From Campylobacterales bacterium (lineage in GTDB: Bacteria; Campylobacterota; Campylobacteria; Campylobacterales; Sulfurimonadaceae), in contig JAFGUB010000037.1 in assembly GCA_016938735.1 (NCBI GenBank), forward strand, positions 62,001 to 126,000: a stretch of 64,000 nucleotides of DNA. Direction: 5' to 3'. Position numbers and translations under genes: made by a program. Positions 42,126-51,011 of the stretch are shown one piece after another (the first letter of the stretch is position 1; every line of letters begins with the position of its first letter). The notes under the pieces were generated by a model. That model searched no databases and had not been told where the DNA came from. It was given only the letters and a program-made list of their open reading frames with translations.

Positions 42126-42652
42126 AAATAGTCGTAGCCATCAGCGGCTCTAGCGGTGCGTCGCTGGGCCTGAAACTTCTGGATCTTCTGCCCGGCGAAC
42201 ACGAAAAGCATCTTATTATTTCCGAACATGCCCAAATCGTACTGGATAAAGAGCCCCAAGCGATCATTCATCAAAACCGCGAAATCTGGGCCGGCGTCGC
42301 CTCAGGCTCCTTTGGTGCCGATGCCATGCTCATCACCCCTTGTAGCATGAACACCCTCGCAAAAATCGCCTGCGGCATCGCCGACAACCTCATCACCCGC
42401 GCCGCAAGCGTGATGATCAAGGAGCGGCGCACCCTGCTGATCGCACCGCGCGAAATGCCCTTTTCGCCAATTGCACTGGAAAACATGCTCAAACTCTCCC
42501 GTCTTGGCGTCATCATCGCGCCGCCGGTGCTGGCCTACTACTCCAAACAACAAAACCTAGAGGAGATGGAGCGCTTTATGATCGGAAAATGGTTCGATCT
42601 CGTGGGCATCGACAATCAACTCTATCAGCGCTGGAGCGACCATGAATCATAA
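42122..42652 (+). CDS. ubiX: Flavin prenyltransferase UbiX
   Basis: Makes prenylated FMN, the cofactor of UbiD-type decarboxylases. The 176-aa protein starts KIVVAISGSSGASLGLKLLD and has SFGADAMLITPCSMNTLAKI, GIADNLITRAASVMIKERR, LLIAPREMPFSPIALENMLK and PPVLAYYSKQQNLEEM, all UbiX hallmarks. GTG start overlaps the flgA stop (GTGA). flgA-ubiX-coaD-tmk is the order of Campylobacter jejuni. Confidence 0.95.
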   Translation: MKIVVAISGSSGASLGLKLLDLLPGEHEKHLIISEHAQIVLDKEPQAIIHQNREIWAGVASGSFGADAMLITPCSMNTLAKIACGIADNLITRAASVMIKERRTLLIAPREMPFSPIALENMLKLSRLGVIIAPPVLAYYSKQQNLEEMERFMIGKWFDLVGIDNQLYQRWSDHES

Positions 42653-43136
42653 AATCGCCCTCTATCCGGGCACCTTCGATCCCATCACCAACGGCCACTT
42701 TGACATCGTCAAGCGGGCCTTGGGACTCTTTGATGAAGTGGTGATCGCCGTCGCCGACAACCGCGACAAAAAACCGCTCTACACCCTGGAGCAGCGGGTG
42801 CAGATGAGCACGCTCGCCACGCAGGAGCTGGAGCGGGTGCGGGTAGTCGGCTTTGACAACCTCACCGTCGATCTGGCCAAAAGCATCGGTGCGGACATCA
42901 TCATTCGCGGCCTTCGCGCGGTGAGCGACTTTGAGTACGAACTGCAACTGGGCTATCTCAACAACTCGCTCGATCCGCACATTGAGACCGTCTATCTGAT
43001 GCCCTCACTCAAGCACGCCTTCATCAGCTCTTCGATCGTGCGCAACCTGATCCGCTACAACGGAAAAACCGACCATCTGCTGCCACCGCAGGTTGAATCC
43101 ATGATTCGGGGACTCTCTACATGTACCTTGCCGTAG
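42642..43136 (+). CDS. coaD: Phosphopantetheine adenylyltransferase
   Basis: Fourth step of coenzyme A synthesis (phosphopantetheine plus ATP to dephospho-CoA). The 164-aa protein contains ALYPGTFDPITNGHFDIVKR (nucleotidyltransferase TxGH motif as TNGH), RGLRAVSDFEYELQLGYLNN and the FISSSIVRNLI (ISSS) motif. It overlaps ubiX by 11 bp and tmk by 16 bp. Confidence 0.96.
   Translation: MNHKIALYPGTFDPITNGHFDIVKRALGLFDEVVIAVADNRDKKPLYTLEQRVQMSTLATQELERVRVVGFDNLTVDLAKSIGADIIIRGLRAVSDFEYELQLGYLNNSLDPHIETVYLMPSLKHAFISSSIVRNLIRYNGKTDHLLPPQVESMIRGLSTCTLP
43118..43127. repeat. CTACATGTAC variant whose ATG is the tmk start codon
   Basis: Core TACATGTA at 43118-43125 lies at the end of coaD, and its central ATG (43121) initiates thymidylate kinase. 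Confidence 0.85.
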
Positions 43137-43702
43137 AAGGGATCGACACCGCCGGAAAAAGCACGCAGATTGCCCTGCTGCGTGACTCTTTTCCCGATGC
43201 GCTCATCACCAAAGAGCCCGGCGCTACCCCCATCGGCACAGCCATTCGGGAGCTGGTGCTCAAAGGTGAAGCCCATGATCCCAAAAGCGAATTCTTCCTC
43301 TTTCTCGCCGACCGCGCCGAACACGCCTCGCAGGTGCTCGCCCCCAACCGGGACCGCCTGATCATCTCTGACCGCTCTTTGGTCTCGGGGATCGCTTATG
43401 CGCTGACCAAAGGGGGCATCGCACTGGAGACGCTGGTGGCGTACAACCGCTTCGCCACAAACGGCTTGCTGCCCGATACGGTCTATCTGCTGCAACTCAC
43501 CCCGCAAGAGCTGCATCATCGTCTGTGCCAAAAAAAGTTAGACGGGATCGAAGCGCGCGGCGAAGCGTACCTGATGCAGATCCAAGCCAACATGATCACG
43601 GCGGCGCAGGCACTGGGATGCAACCTTGTGCTCATTGACGCCACCAAGCCGCCGGAGGCGGTGTTTGCGCAGATTCGCGCGGATCTCAACAGCCGCTTAT
43701 AA
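43121..43702 (+). CDS. tmk: Thymidylate kinase
   Basis: Phosphorylates dTMP to dTDP. The 193-aa protein starts MYLAVEGIDTAGKSTQIALL; the P-loop reads EGIDTAGKST with T where most homologues have G. The DR-motif is DRSLVSGIAYALTKG, and the TKEPGATPIGTAIRELVL segment matches the family. The start codon lies inside a TACATGTA core and inside the coaD gene. Confidence 0.95.
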   Translation: MYLAVEGIDTAGKSTQIALLRDSFPDALITKEPGATPIGTAIRELVLKGEAHDPKSEFFLFLADRAEHASQVLAPNRDRLIISDRSLVSGIAYALTKGGIALETLVAYNRFATNGLLPDTVYLLQLTPQELHHRLCQKKLDGIEARGEAYLMQIQANMITAAQALGCNLVLIDATKPPEAVFAQIRADLNSRL

Positions 43703-43714
43703 GCCCCTCTGGTT

Positions 43715-43720
43715 TAAAAT
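43715..43720 (+). promoter_or_regulatory. -10 box of the DUF342 gene
   Basis: TAAAAT 30 bases before the TTG start at 43750. Confidence 0.45.
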
Positions 43721-43749
43721 GGCCCGAAAATAGCCCCAAGGGTTCACCG

Positions 43750-45549
43750 TTGTCCCGATTTACACCCGTACACAAACGCGCCACGCAGATCAACAAAACG
43801 ATTGCGGAGTTTGCGGCCCACCATCAGATCAAACCCGAACTGATCGACTTTGACCTGCTCTCGTATCAAACCTTTTATCAGACGCCCAAACAGAGCGAAT
43901 GGACCTTGCTTAATGAGCCGCTGGAGTCGCTGTTTGAAGAGAAGATGATCCGCTCCGAGCTACTGCGGCTGCATCAGGAGTACGAGATTCGCCTGCGCCC
44001 GCTGCACGAGAGTCCCGCCCCCATCAGCCTCAGCGCCAACAAAACTAAAAGCAAGATCATGGCCCTCATCAAAGCCGGTAGCACCCTTGTATGCGAAGGC
44101 GATAGCGAGCGGTGGCTCAAAGAGCAGATTTACAAACGTAAACTGCGCGCCGGACTCATGATCGGCCTTTTTGAACCCAACCTTGACGCACAGCTTACCG
44201 TACTCGGCGCAAAGCTACCATGTAACGCTCCGCTAGAATCCGACGTGCGGCTCATCGTGGGCGAATCGCCCGGAGCAGTCGAGCCGATCCATGAAGCGGT
44301 TCTGTTGCATTACGACAAAAAAGCCAAAAGCGACAACCAACTGCTCCAAGGGGTCGATGAGGGCGAGCTGGTCGCCGAATATATCAAACCCAAGCGCGGG
44401 CGCAACGGCAGAGGGTGCGACGGCGTTTTTGTCGAAGTGGCCGAGCCCAAAAGCAAGTACGCCTCCTACTTGCAGTGCGACTCGACGCTGCTGCGGCGTG
44501 AAAGCGACGACAACATCGCCTTTTTTGCCAAAATTTCGGGTTACGTCAAGAACGAACGCGGACTGCTCAGTATCTCCAAAGAGCTCTCCATCAAAGCCGC
44601 CTCCTTTCGCAAAACCGGCTCCATCGATCCGGGGCTGGAGCGCGAAATCGTCGTCAACATCGCCCACAAAGAGAGCAGCGAAGACGCCATCGGCAGCGGC
44701 GTGAGCATCAACGTCAAAGAGCTCAACGTCAAAGGCACCGTCGGGGCCAGCGCATCGGTGCGCGCCGAAGCGATCAACGTCGGGGAGCAGACCCACAAAA
44801 AGGCGCAACTCGAAGCGTTGGAGCACGCCAATATCAAGCTGCACCGAGGCCGCCTCAAGGCCAAAACCGCCAAAATCGAAATTTTAGAGACCGGCAGCGT
44901 GGTCGCCGATGAGGTACATGTACGCAAAATGCTCGGCGGAGAGATCATCGCCGAGCGTGTCATCATCGACGAGCTGATCTCCAACGCCACCGTCACCGCG
45001 CTCGAATCCATCGAAATCGGCGCCATCTTCGGCGGCAACAACCAACTGATCATTGACGCCAGAGCCATCGAATCCTACGCCGCGCAGCTTGACGCGCTCC
45101 AAGGCGAGATCAAAGGGCTTGGCAGCGAACTGGATGCGCGCAAAATGGCCTACACCAACCGCCACAGCGCCCACATCGCCCTTGCGCCGCGTATCAAAAC
45201 CTTTCAAAAAAAGCTTCTCGCCGCGCAGCAAAGCGGCCAAGCCCCGCTCAAAGCCGATATCATCCGCATCAAACAGTACAAACAAGCCCAGGAGGAGCTT
45301 GGCGCTGAAGCCGAAGCGCTGACGCAGATGCAGTGCCGACTCGATGAGACCATTATGCGTCTTAGACGGCTTGAGGAGGCCGATCTGCACGCGCGCATCC
45401 GCCACAAAAACAGCTATGACGGCCAAAGCAAGGTGATCTTTATCGAGACCCGAAACGGTCGCCGCCACAGCTTTGTTCCCGAGGGGAGAATGGGAACAAT
45501 CTTCCTGAGAAAAGAGGGAGACGAAACCAAAATCGCATGGGAAAACTGA
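43750..45549 (+). CDS. DUF342/FapA-family protein
   Basis: A 599-aa protein of the DUF342 (FapA) family. The central region reads VYEGDSERWLKEQIYKRKL-like, VDEGELVAEYIKPKRGRNGRGCDG, then repeated beta-helix-like units (ISGYVKNERGLLSISKELSI, KELNVKGTVGASASVRAEAI, LKAKTAKIEILETGSVVADE) and a coiled coil (LDALQGEIKGLGSELDARKM). FapA-type proteins form polymer-like beta-helices with a polar or flagellar role in some bacteria; the role here is unknown. TTG start with AAGGG. It is inserted between tmk and hisS, which are adjacent in Campylobacter jejuni. A GTACATGTAC variant lies at 44914. Confidence 0.85.
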   Translation: MSRFTPVHKRATQINKTIAEFAAHHQIKPELIDFDLLSYQTFYQTPKQSEWTLLNEPLESLFEEKMIRSELLRLHQEYEIRLRPLHESPAPISLSANKTKSKIMALIKAGSTLVCEGDSERWLKEQIYKRKLRAGLMIGLFEPNLDAQLTVLGAKLPCNAPLESDVRLIVGESPGAVEPIHEAVLLHYDKKAKSDNQLLQGVDEGELVAEYIKPKRGRNGRGCDGVFVEVAEPKSKYASYLQCDSTLLRRESDDNIAFFAKISGYVKNERGLLSISKELSIKAASFRKTGSIDPGLEREIVVNIAHKESSEDAIGSGVSINVKELNVKGTVGASASVRAEAINVGEQTHKKAQLEALEHANIKLHRGRLKAKTAKIEILETGSVVADEVHVRKMLGGEIIAERVIIDELISNATVTALESIEIGAIFGGNNQLIIDARAIESYAAQLDALQGEIKGLGSELDARKMAYTNRHSAHIALAPRIKTFQKKLLAAQQSGQAPLKADIIRIKQYKQAQEELGAEAEALTQMQCRLDETIMRLRRLEEADLHARIRHKNSYDGQSKVIFIETRNGRRHSFVPEGRMGTIFLRKEGDETKIAWEN

Positions 45550-45561
45550 GCCGCGCACTGC

Positions 45562-45567
45562 TATAAT
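45562..45567 (+). promoter_or_regulatory. -10 box of hisS
   Basis: TATAAT 33 bases before the hisS ATG, with AAGGAGAG as ribosome site. Confidence 0.6.
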
Positions 45568-45599
45568 TGCCCCTTTCAAAAAGCCTTACAAGGAGAGTC

Positions 45600-46805
45600 A
45601 TGATCCGCTCGCTTCGGGGTATGAACGATATCCTCTCAGACGCACGCTTTGAGTATTTTATCGCTACCGCCACCGCCGTCGCCCGCCGCTACGGCTTTGA
45701 ATACATCGAAACGCCGCTGCTAGAAGAGACTGCCCTGTTTAAGCGCTCGGTCGGCGAAAGCAGCGACATCGTCGGCAAAGAGATGTACCAGTTCATCGAC
45801 AAGGGCGAAAACGACGTCTGTCTGCGCCCTGAAGGTACGGCTGGCGTGGTACGCGCCTTTGTGCAGAACAAACTCGACCGCAAAGGCGGCATCCACCGCT
45901 TCTACTACCACGGTCCGATGTTTCGCTATGAGCGCCCCCAAAAAGGGCGGCTGCGCGAATTTCATCAGTTTGGCGTAGAGAGCTTCGGCGTCGCGTCGGT
46001 GCTTGAAGATGCGAGCTTGATTTTGATGGTTGCCGACATCTTCAAGGCGCTGGGGATCGGCTACACGCTCAAACTCAACTCCCTTGGCGACAGTGCCTGT
46101 ATGCCGCAGTACCGTGAGCGGTTGGTGAATTTTCTGGAGTTACATGTAAGCGAAATCTGCGAGGATTGCCAGCGCCGCAAAGCCACCAACCCCATTCGTG
46201 TGCTGGACTGCAAAAACGAAAGCTGTCAAGCCATTTACAAAGAGGCTCCAAAGCTTTTTGATCATCTCTGCAATGAGTGCCAAAGCGACTTTGATCGCCT
46301 GCGCGTACTGCTTGACGCGCACGGCGTGGCTTATGAGATCGACACCCATCTGGTGCGCGGGCTGGATTACTACTCCAAAACCGCCTTCGAGTTTGTGAGC
46401 AACGAGATCGGTGCGCAAAGCGCCATCGCCGGCGGCGGGCGGTATGACCGATTGGTAGAGTTTTTGGAGGGCAAAGCGACCCCTGCAGTGGGTTTTGCCA
46501 TCGGCGTTGAGCGGCTGCTTGATCTGATCAAGATGCCTGAACCGACGCGCCAAGGCTACTATTTCGGCGCACTCGATGAGGCGGCGCTTGAGAGCGTTCT
46601 GCGCCTTGGGCAGATGAAACGCGCTTGTGATTTGTGTGTGATAGAGTACGAGCCCAAAAGTCTCAAAGCCCACCTCAAAGGGGCCGACCGCATCCATGCA
46701 CGCTACTGCGCGGTGATCGGCGAAGAGGAGCTTGCGGCGGGGTGCGTCTGGGTCAAAGATCTGCAAGAGGGCGGTGAATCACGCATTGCCTTTGATGCGT
46801 TTTAG
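45600..46805 (+). CDS. hisS: Histidyl-tRNA synthetase
   Basis: Class II synthetase that charges tRNA-His. The 401-aa protein has motif 1 (RRYGFEYIETPLLEETALF), motif 2 (FRYERPQKGRLREFHQFGVE), the histidine-A motif RGLDYYSKTAFEFV, motif 3 (ATPAVGFAIGVERLLDL) and the C-terminal anticodon domain. Two CxxC pairs in the insertion (SEICEDCQRRK, LDCKNESCQAI, HLCNECQSD) suggest a zinc site. The MIRSLRGMNDIL start has a strong ribosome site; an earlier start is rejected. A TTACATGTAA copy lies at 46140 (ELHVSE). Confidence 0.97.
   Translation: MIRSLRGMNDILSDARFEYFIATATAVARRYGFEYIETPLLEETALFKRSVGESSDIVGKEMYQFIDKGENDVCLRPEGTAGVVRAFVQNKLDRKGGIHRFYYHGPMFRYERPQKGRLREFHQFGVESFGVASVLEDASLILMVADIFKALGIGYTLKLNSLGDSACMPQYRERLVNFLELHVSEICEDCQRRKATNPIRVLDCKNESCQAIYKEAPKLFDHLCNECQSDFDRLRVLLDAHGVAYEIDTHLVRGLDYYSKTAFEFVSNEIGAQSAIAGGGRYDRLVEFLEGKATPAVGFAIGVERLLDLIKMPEPTRQGYYFGALDEAALESVLRLGQMKRACDLCVIEYEPKSLKAHLKGADRIHARYCAVIGEEELAAGCVWVKDLQEGGESRIAFDAF
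46140..46149. repeat. TTACATGTAA palindrome, coding copy
   Basis: Exact copy in hisS, read as ELHVSE. Confidence 0.9.
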
Positions 46806-46830
46806 TGAGATACTACTTAATATGAGGGAT

Positions 46831-46840
46831 TTACATGTAC
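46831..46840. repeat. TTACATGTAC variant whose ATG is the speA start codon
   Basis: The ATG inside the palindrome core (46835) initiates arginine decarboxylase; a second case like tmk. Confidence 0.85.
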
Positions 46841-48661
46841 GGAATTGAAATCTGGAGCGACGACAACTTCGTCATCGAAAACGGTCTGGTCAAGGTCAAC
46901 CACCTCTCACGCCCCTCACTGCTGGAGATCACCCGCGAAGCGCGTAAATCAGGGGTGAGCGGCCCGCTGATCCTGCGTTTTCCGCATCTGATCCACAAGC
47001 AGATCGACAAGCTTTACGCCAACTTCAACCGCGCCATCGAAGAGAACCGCTATAAAGGTCATTTTAGCGCCGTTTTCCCGCTCAAAGTCAACCAATACGC
47101 CAACGTCATCAACGCCATGGTGGCCCACGGCGACCGTTACGGCTACGGCCTTGAGGCGGGCTCCAAAGCGGAGCTGATTCTGGCCATGTCGCACACCACC
47201 ATCGGCGCCCCCATCACCGTCAACGGCTTTAAAGACAAGGAGATGATCACCTTGGGCTTTATGGCCGCGCAGATGGGGCACAACATCACCATCACCATCG
47301 AAGGGCTAGGCGAGCTGGAGTGGATCGTAGAGGTGAGCAAAGAGTGCAACCTCAAACTACCCAACATCGGCCTTCGTCTGCGTCTGCACAGTACAGGCGG
47401 GGGCACTTGGGCCAAAAGCGGAGGGATGGATGCCAAATTCGGCCTCACCGCCACGGAGATTCTCGAAGCGGTCGAGCTGCTCGAAGAGAACAACCTGCTG
47501 GGCCAGCTCAAGATGATCCACTTTCATATCGGTTCGCAGATGGAGGAGATCTCCCCGCTCAAAAAGGCGCTGCGCGAAGCGGGCAACCTCTATGCGGAGC
47601 TCAAAAAATTCGGCGCGGATGCGCTCAGCGCCATCAACATCGGCGGCGGTCTGGCCATCGAGTACGCCCAGCACCCCGCGCAGCGTATCTGCAACTACTC
47701 GCTCTCGGAGTTCACCAACGACGTCGTCTTTCTCATCGGCGACATCATGGATGCCAAAAAGGTCGATCACCCCGACATCTACACCGAGTCGGGCCGCTTT
47801 GTGGTAGCGCAGCACGCCGTGCTCATCACCCCCGTTTTGGAGCTCTTCTCACACGACTATCAAGAGCAGCATCTGCGCCTCAAAGAGGTCAATCCGCCGC
47901 TGGTGGAGGAGCTGATCGAGCTTTACGGTAACATCAGCGAAAAGAACTTTATCGAGTACATGCACGATGCTCTGGATCACCTCGAATCGCTCTTTACCCT
48001 CTTTGATCTGGGTTATGTCGATCTGGAAGACCGCTCCAACGCGGAGATCCTCACCCACCTGATCATCAAAAAATCTTTGCAGTTTTCGATGATCGCCCCC
48101 ACGCCGGAGCTGCGCAAACTCCAGCAACGCCATCAAGAGCGCTACCTTGTCAACAGCTCCTTTTTCCAAAGCATCCCCGACTACTGGGGACTCAAGCAAA
48201 AATTCCCTGTCATGCCCCTGCACTATCTCGGCTCCAATAAACCCGTACGCGCCGCAAGTCTGTGGGACATTACCTGCGACAGCGACGGCGAGATCGGCTT
48301 CAACCCCGAAGCGCCGCTCTTTTTGCACGACGTGGATCTCGACACCGAAGAGTACTACCTCGCCTTTTTCAACGTCGGTGCCTACCAAGAGACGCTGGGG
48401 ATGCAGCACAACCTCTTTAGCCGCCCCAACGCCGCTACGGTGCTGATCCGCGAAGACGGCTACGCGCTCACCCAGATGGAGGAGTCGGCCAACCTCAAGC
48501 GCGTCATTGAATCGGTCGGTTACGACGGGGACTCTATATTAAACGAACTTGAGAGCAAACTTGAAGAGAGTAGCTTCAGTAGCCAACAAGAAAAAAGCGA
48601 TACACTACGCCAGCTTAAGCTCTTCATGGAGCAAAATAGCTATCTGCGAACCACCAATTAA
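46835..48661 (+). CDS. speA: Biosynthetic arginine decarboxylase
   Basis: PLP enzyme (fold type III) that makes agmatine, the first step of the agmatine route to putrescine and spermidine. The 608-aa protein has the PLP lysine in FSAVFPLKVNQYANVI, GYGLEAGSKAELILA, GLRLRLHSTGGGTWAKSGG, FHIGSQMEEI and the AINIGGGLAIEYA phosphate loop; ESGRFVVAQHAVLIT follows. The GAGGG upstream is the ribosome site. It follows hisS and precedes cysE as in Campylobacter jejuni. Confidence 0.96.
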   Translation: MYGIEIWSDDNFVIENGLVKVNHLSRPSLLEITREARKSGVSGPLILRFPHLIHKQIDKLYANFNRAIEENRYKGHFSAVFPLKVNQYANVINAMVAHGDRYGYGLEAGSKAELILAMSHTTIGAPITVNGFKDKEMITLGFMAAQMGHNITITIEGLGELEWIVEVSKECNLKLPNIGLRLRLHSTGGGTWAKSGGMDAKFGLTATEILEAVELLEENNLLGQLKMIHFHIGSQMEEISPLKKALREAGNLYAELKKFGADALSAINIGGGLAIEYAQHPAQRICNYSLSEFTNDVVFLIGDIMDAKKVDHPDIYTESGRFVVAQHAVLITPVLELFSHDYQEQHLRLKEVNPPLVEELIELYGNISEKNFIEYMHDALDHLESLFTLFDLGYVDLEDRSNAEILTHLIIKKSLQFSMIAPTPELRKLQQRHQERYLVNSSFFQSIPDYWGLKQKFPVMPLHYLGSNKPVRAASLWDITCDSDGEIGFNPEAPLFLHDVDLDTEEYYLAFFNVGAYQETLGMQHNLFSRPNAATVLIREDGYALTQMEESANLKRVIESVGYDGDSILNELESKLEESSFSSQQEKSDTLRQLKLFMEQNSYLRTTN

Positions 48662-48674
48662 CGAAGGTTGCCAC

Positions 48675-49379
48675 TTGGGACTATTTTCTGAGATAAAAGA
48701 AGATTTCGAAAACGTCTACCGAAATGATCCCGCTATTCAATCGCGCTTTGAATTTATCTTCAACTACCCGGGTGTCTGGGCGGTTGCGTGGTACCGCGTC
48801 TCTCACCGTCTCTACCGCAACGGTTGGCGTCGGCTGGCGCGGATGATCATGGGCTTCAACCAGATGTTCACCGCCATCGACATCCATCCGGGTGCACGCA
48901 TCGGGCGGCGTGTTTTCATCGACCACGGCATCGGCGTGGTGATCGGGGAGACCTGCATCATTGAAGATGACGTGCTGATCTATCAAGGCGTCACGCTTGG
49001 TGGCGTCAGCCTCGATCGCGGCGTCAAACGCCACCCCACCGTGCGCCGCGGCGCCGTCATCGGCGGCGGAGCCAAGGTGCTGGGCAACATCACTATCGGT
49101 GAGGAAGCAAAAGTGGGGGCCAACTCCGTCGTGGTACGCGACGTACCCGATCACTCCACCGCTGTCGGCATCCCCGCCCACGTGATTCAAAAAGGGCGCG
49201 ACAAAGACCCCCACAGCCACAACAAGCTCCCCGACATCAACAAAGAGCTCTTCGAGTATATGATGAAGCGTGTCGCGGTACTGGAGCACATCATCCGCCA
49301 GGACAACAAAGAGGTGCTTGAGCGCGATTTGGAGCTGGAAAACATCTACGAATCTTTCATCAAGGCGATGAAAAATTAA
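48675..49379 (+). CDS. cysE: Serine O-acetyltransferase
   Basis: Acetylates serine for cysteine synthesis. The 234-aa protein begins LGLFSEIKEDFENVYRNDPA at a TTG with GAAGG nine bases upstream; upstream in-frame codons lie in the speA end and are rejected. The left-handed beta-helix of hexapeptide repeats runs from DIHPGARIGRRVFIDHGIGV to VGANSVVVRDVPDHSTAVGI, with the catalytic His in FIDHG. A C-terminal helical extension of ~45 residues is longer than in E. coli. Confidence 0.94.
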   Translation: MGLFSEIKEDFENVYRNDPAIQSRFEFIFNYPGVWAVAWYRVSHRLYRNGWRRLARMIMGFNQMFTAIDIHPGARIGRRVFIDHGIGVVIGETCIIEDDVLIYQGVTLGGVSLDRGVKRHPTVRRGAVIGGGAKVLGNITIGEEAKVGANSVVVRDVPDHSTAVGIPAHVIQKGRDKDPHSHNKLPDINKELFEYMMKRVAVLEHIIRQDNKEVLERDLELENIYESFIKAMKN

Positions 49380-49707
49380 CGCGCTCTCTCGCCTCGCTTT
49401 TTACGCGGCGCTCATTGTCATTGCCGTTTTGGCTTTTTTACCGAACTACTCCGGCCTCCCAGACGCCGTTTCACTCAGCGACACCCTCAACCACTTCGCC
49501 GCTTTTGTGACGCTTTATCTGCTCTTTGAACGTGCCCATCATGAGCTTACATGTAAGCTTAGGGCCGCATTGCTGGCCCTCTACGCGGTACTCATCGAGA
49601 TCGTGCAACACTTCTTGCCCACCCGCAGTGCGGAGCTTGCCGACGTTGCGGTGGATCTATCGGCGATTGCCTTGAGCTATCTTGCACTTCGATTGATCCG
49701 CTCCTAA
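49375..49707 (+). CDS. VanZ-like small membrane protein, apparent ATT start
   Basis: A ~110-aa protein of VanZ-like plan: TM1 (RLAFYAALIVIAVLAFLP), the VanZ motif SLSDTLNHFAAFVTLYLLFE, TM helices ALLALYAVLIEIVQHF and DLSAIALSYLALRLI. The complete first helix is only obtained if translation begins at ATT 49375, ten bases after an AAGG and overlapping the cysE stop; no ATG, GTG or TTG exists upstream in frame after the TGA at 49369. The first TTG (49429) would cut off most of TM1. A TTACATGTAA copy lies at 49547 (ELTCKL). Function unknown. Confidence 0.72.
   Translation: MNALSRLAFYAALIVIAVLAFLPNYSGLPDAVSLSDTLNHFAAFVTLYLLFERAHHELTCKLRAALLALYAVLIEIVQHFLPTRSAELADVAVDLSAIALSYLALRLIRS
49547..49556. 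repeat. TTACATGTAA palindrome, coding copy
   Basis: Exact copy within a 16-bp perfect palindrome (AGCTTACATGTAAGCT) in the VanZ-like gene. Confidence 0.9.
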
Positions 49708-49744
49708 CGCCCATTCGCTCGTACAGGTACGCCCGCAAAATGCG

Positions 49745-49754
49745 TTACATGTAA
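49745..49754. repeat. TTACATGTAA palindrome, intergenic copy
   Basis: Exact copy in the gap between the VanZ-like gene and aspB, 43 bases upstream of the aspB -10 box. Confidence 0.9.
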
Positions 49755-49796
49755 GCATAAACACCCACGCGCCTATCGACCCCATACCTTTTTCGT

Positions 49797-49802
49797 TATA
49801 AT
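49797..49802 (+). promoter_or_regulatory. -10 box of aspB
   Basis: TATAAT 32 bases before the TTG start at 49834. The rest of the 126-bp gap holds a palindrome copy and nothing else I can identify. Confidence 0.6.
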
Positions 49803-49833
49803 TCCGTCACCATTTTTTCTCAAGGAATTGCTC

Positions 49834-51009
49834 TTGAACATTGAACTAACCAAGCGCGTCAATACGCTGACGGAGTCCATCACCTTTGCCATCACCACTT
49901 TAGCCCAAGAGCTCAAAGCTCAAGGCAAGGATGTGCTTAGTTTCTCAGCCGGAGAGCCTGATTTCCCCACCCCAACAATCATCAAAGATGCCGCCAAAGC
50001 GGCGCTGGATGAGAACTTCACCCGCTACACCGCCGTCGATGGCATCGTCGAGCTGCGCAAGGCGATTGCGCAAAAGCTCAAGCGCGACAACGGCCTTAGC
50101 TATGCCCCCAACCAAATCATCACCAACAACGGTGCCAAACATTCACTCTACAACCTCTTTGCCTGCACCATCGAAGAGGGTGATGAAGTGATCATCCCCG
50201 CGCCCTATTGGGTCACCTACCCTGAGCTGGTCAAATACTGCGGCGGCACGCCGATCGAGATCATGACGGACGATGCGAGCGGCTTCAAGATCACGCCGGA
50301 GCAGCTGCGCGCCGCCATCACGCCCAAAACCAAAATGCTCATTCTCACCTCTCCTTCTAATCCCACAGGTTCGGTCTACAGCCGCAGCGAGCTTGAGGCA
50401 CTGGGCAAGGTGCTAGAGGGTACCCGGGTCTTCGTCGCCAGTGATGAGATGTATGAAAAGCTCCTCTATGACGGAGAGTTCACCGCCGCCGCCGCCGTAA
50501 GCGAAGATATGTACCGCCGCACCATCACCATCAACGGCCTCTCCAAATCGGTCGCCATGACGGGTTGGCGTTTTGGCTATATGGCAAGCGCCGATACCGA
50601 ACTGATCGCGGCGACCAAAAAGCTCCAAAGCCAAAGCACCTCCAACATCAACACCATCACCCAAAAAGCGGCCATCGCGGGACTCAACGGCAGCGCAGAC
50701 GCCGAAATCGAGATGATGCGCCAAGCCTTCAAAGCCAGACGCGACGAAGCGGCACGGCTTTTTAACGCCATCGACGGCCTTAGCGTGCGCGTGCCCGAGG
50801 GTGCCTTTTATCTTTTTGTGAACATCAAAGCGATTACGATGGATTCGATGAAGTTTTGTAAAGAGCTGCTGGAGCAGCAAGGGGTAGCGGTGGTACCGGG
50901 GCTAGGTTTTGGCGCGGATGGCTATTTTCGCTTCAGCTTTGCTACCGATATCGAAACGATTCGCGAGGGAATCAAACGCATCGAAGCCTACGTGGCTTCC
51001 AAGCGCTAA
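49834..51009 (+). CDS. aspB: Class I aspartate-type aminotransferase
   Basis: PLP transaminase of the I-gamma aspartate branch. The 391-aa protein has FSAGEPDFPTPTIIKDAAK, LTSPSNPTGSVYSRSELEAL, VASDEMYEKLLYDGEF, the PLP lysine in INGLSKSVAMTGWRFGYMAS and the FRFSFATDIETI substrate arginine. A TTG six bases upstream is too close to the AAGGA ribosome site, so TTG 49834 is chosen. It follows cysE as in Campylobacter jejuni. Substrate range (aspartate, prephenate) cannot be fixed by eye. Confidence 0.92.
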   Translation: MNIELTKRVNTLTESITFAITTLAQELKAQGKDVLSFSAGEPDFPTPTIIKDAAKAALDENFTRYTAVDGIVELRKAIAQKLKRDNGLSYAPNQIITNNGAKHSLYNLFACTIEEGDEVIIPAPYWVTYPELVKYCGGTPIEIMTDDASGFKITPEQLRAAITPKTKMLILTSPSNPTGSVYSRSELEALGKVLEGTRVFVASDEMYEKLLYDGEFTAAAAVSEDMYRRTITINGLSKSVAMTGWRFGYMASADTELIAATKKLQSQSTSNINTITQKAAIAGLNGSADAEIEMMRQAFKARRDEAARLFNAIDGLSVRVPEGAFYLFVNIKAITMDSMKFCKELLEQQGVAVVPGLGFGADGYFRFSFATDIETIREGIKRIEAYVASKR

Positions 51010-51011
51010 GC

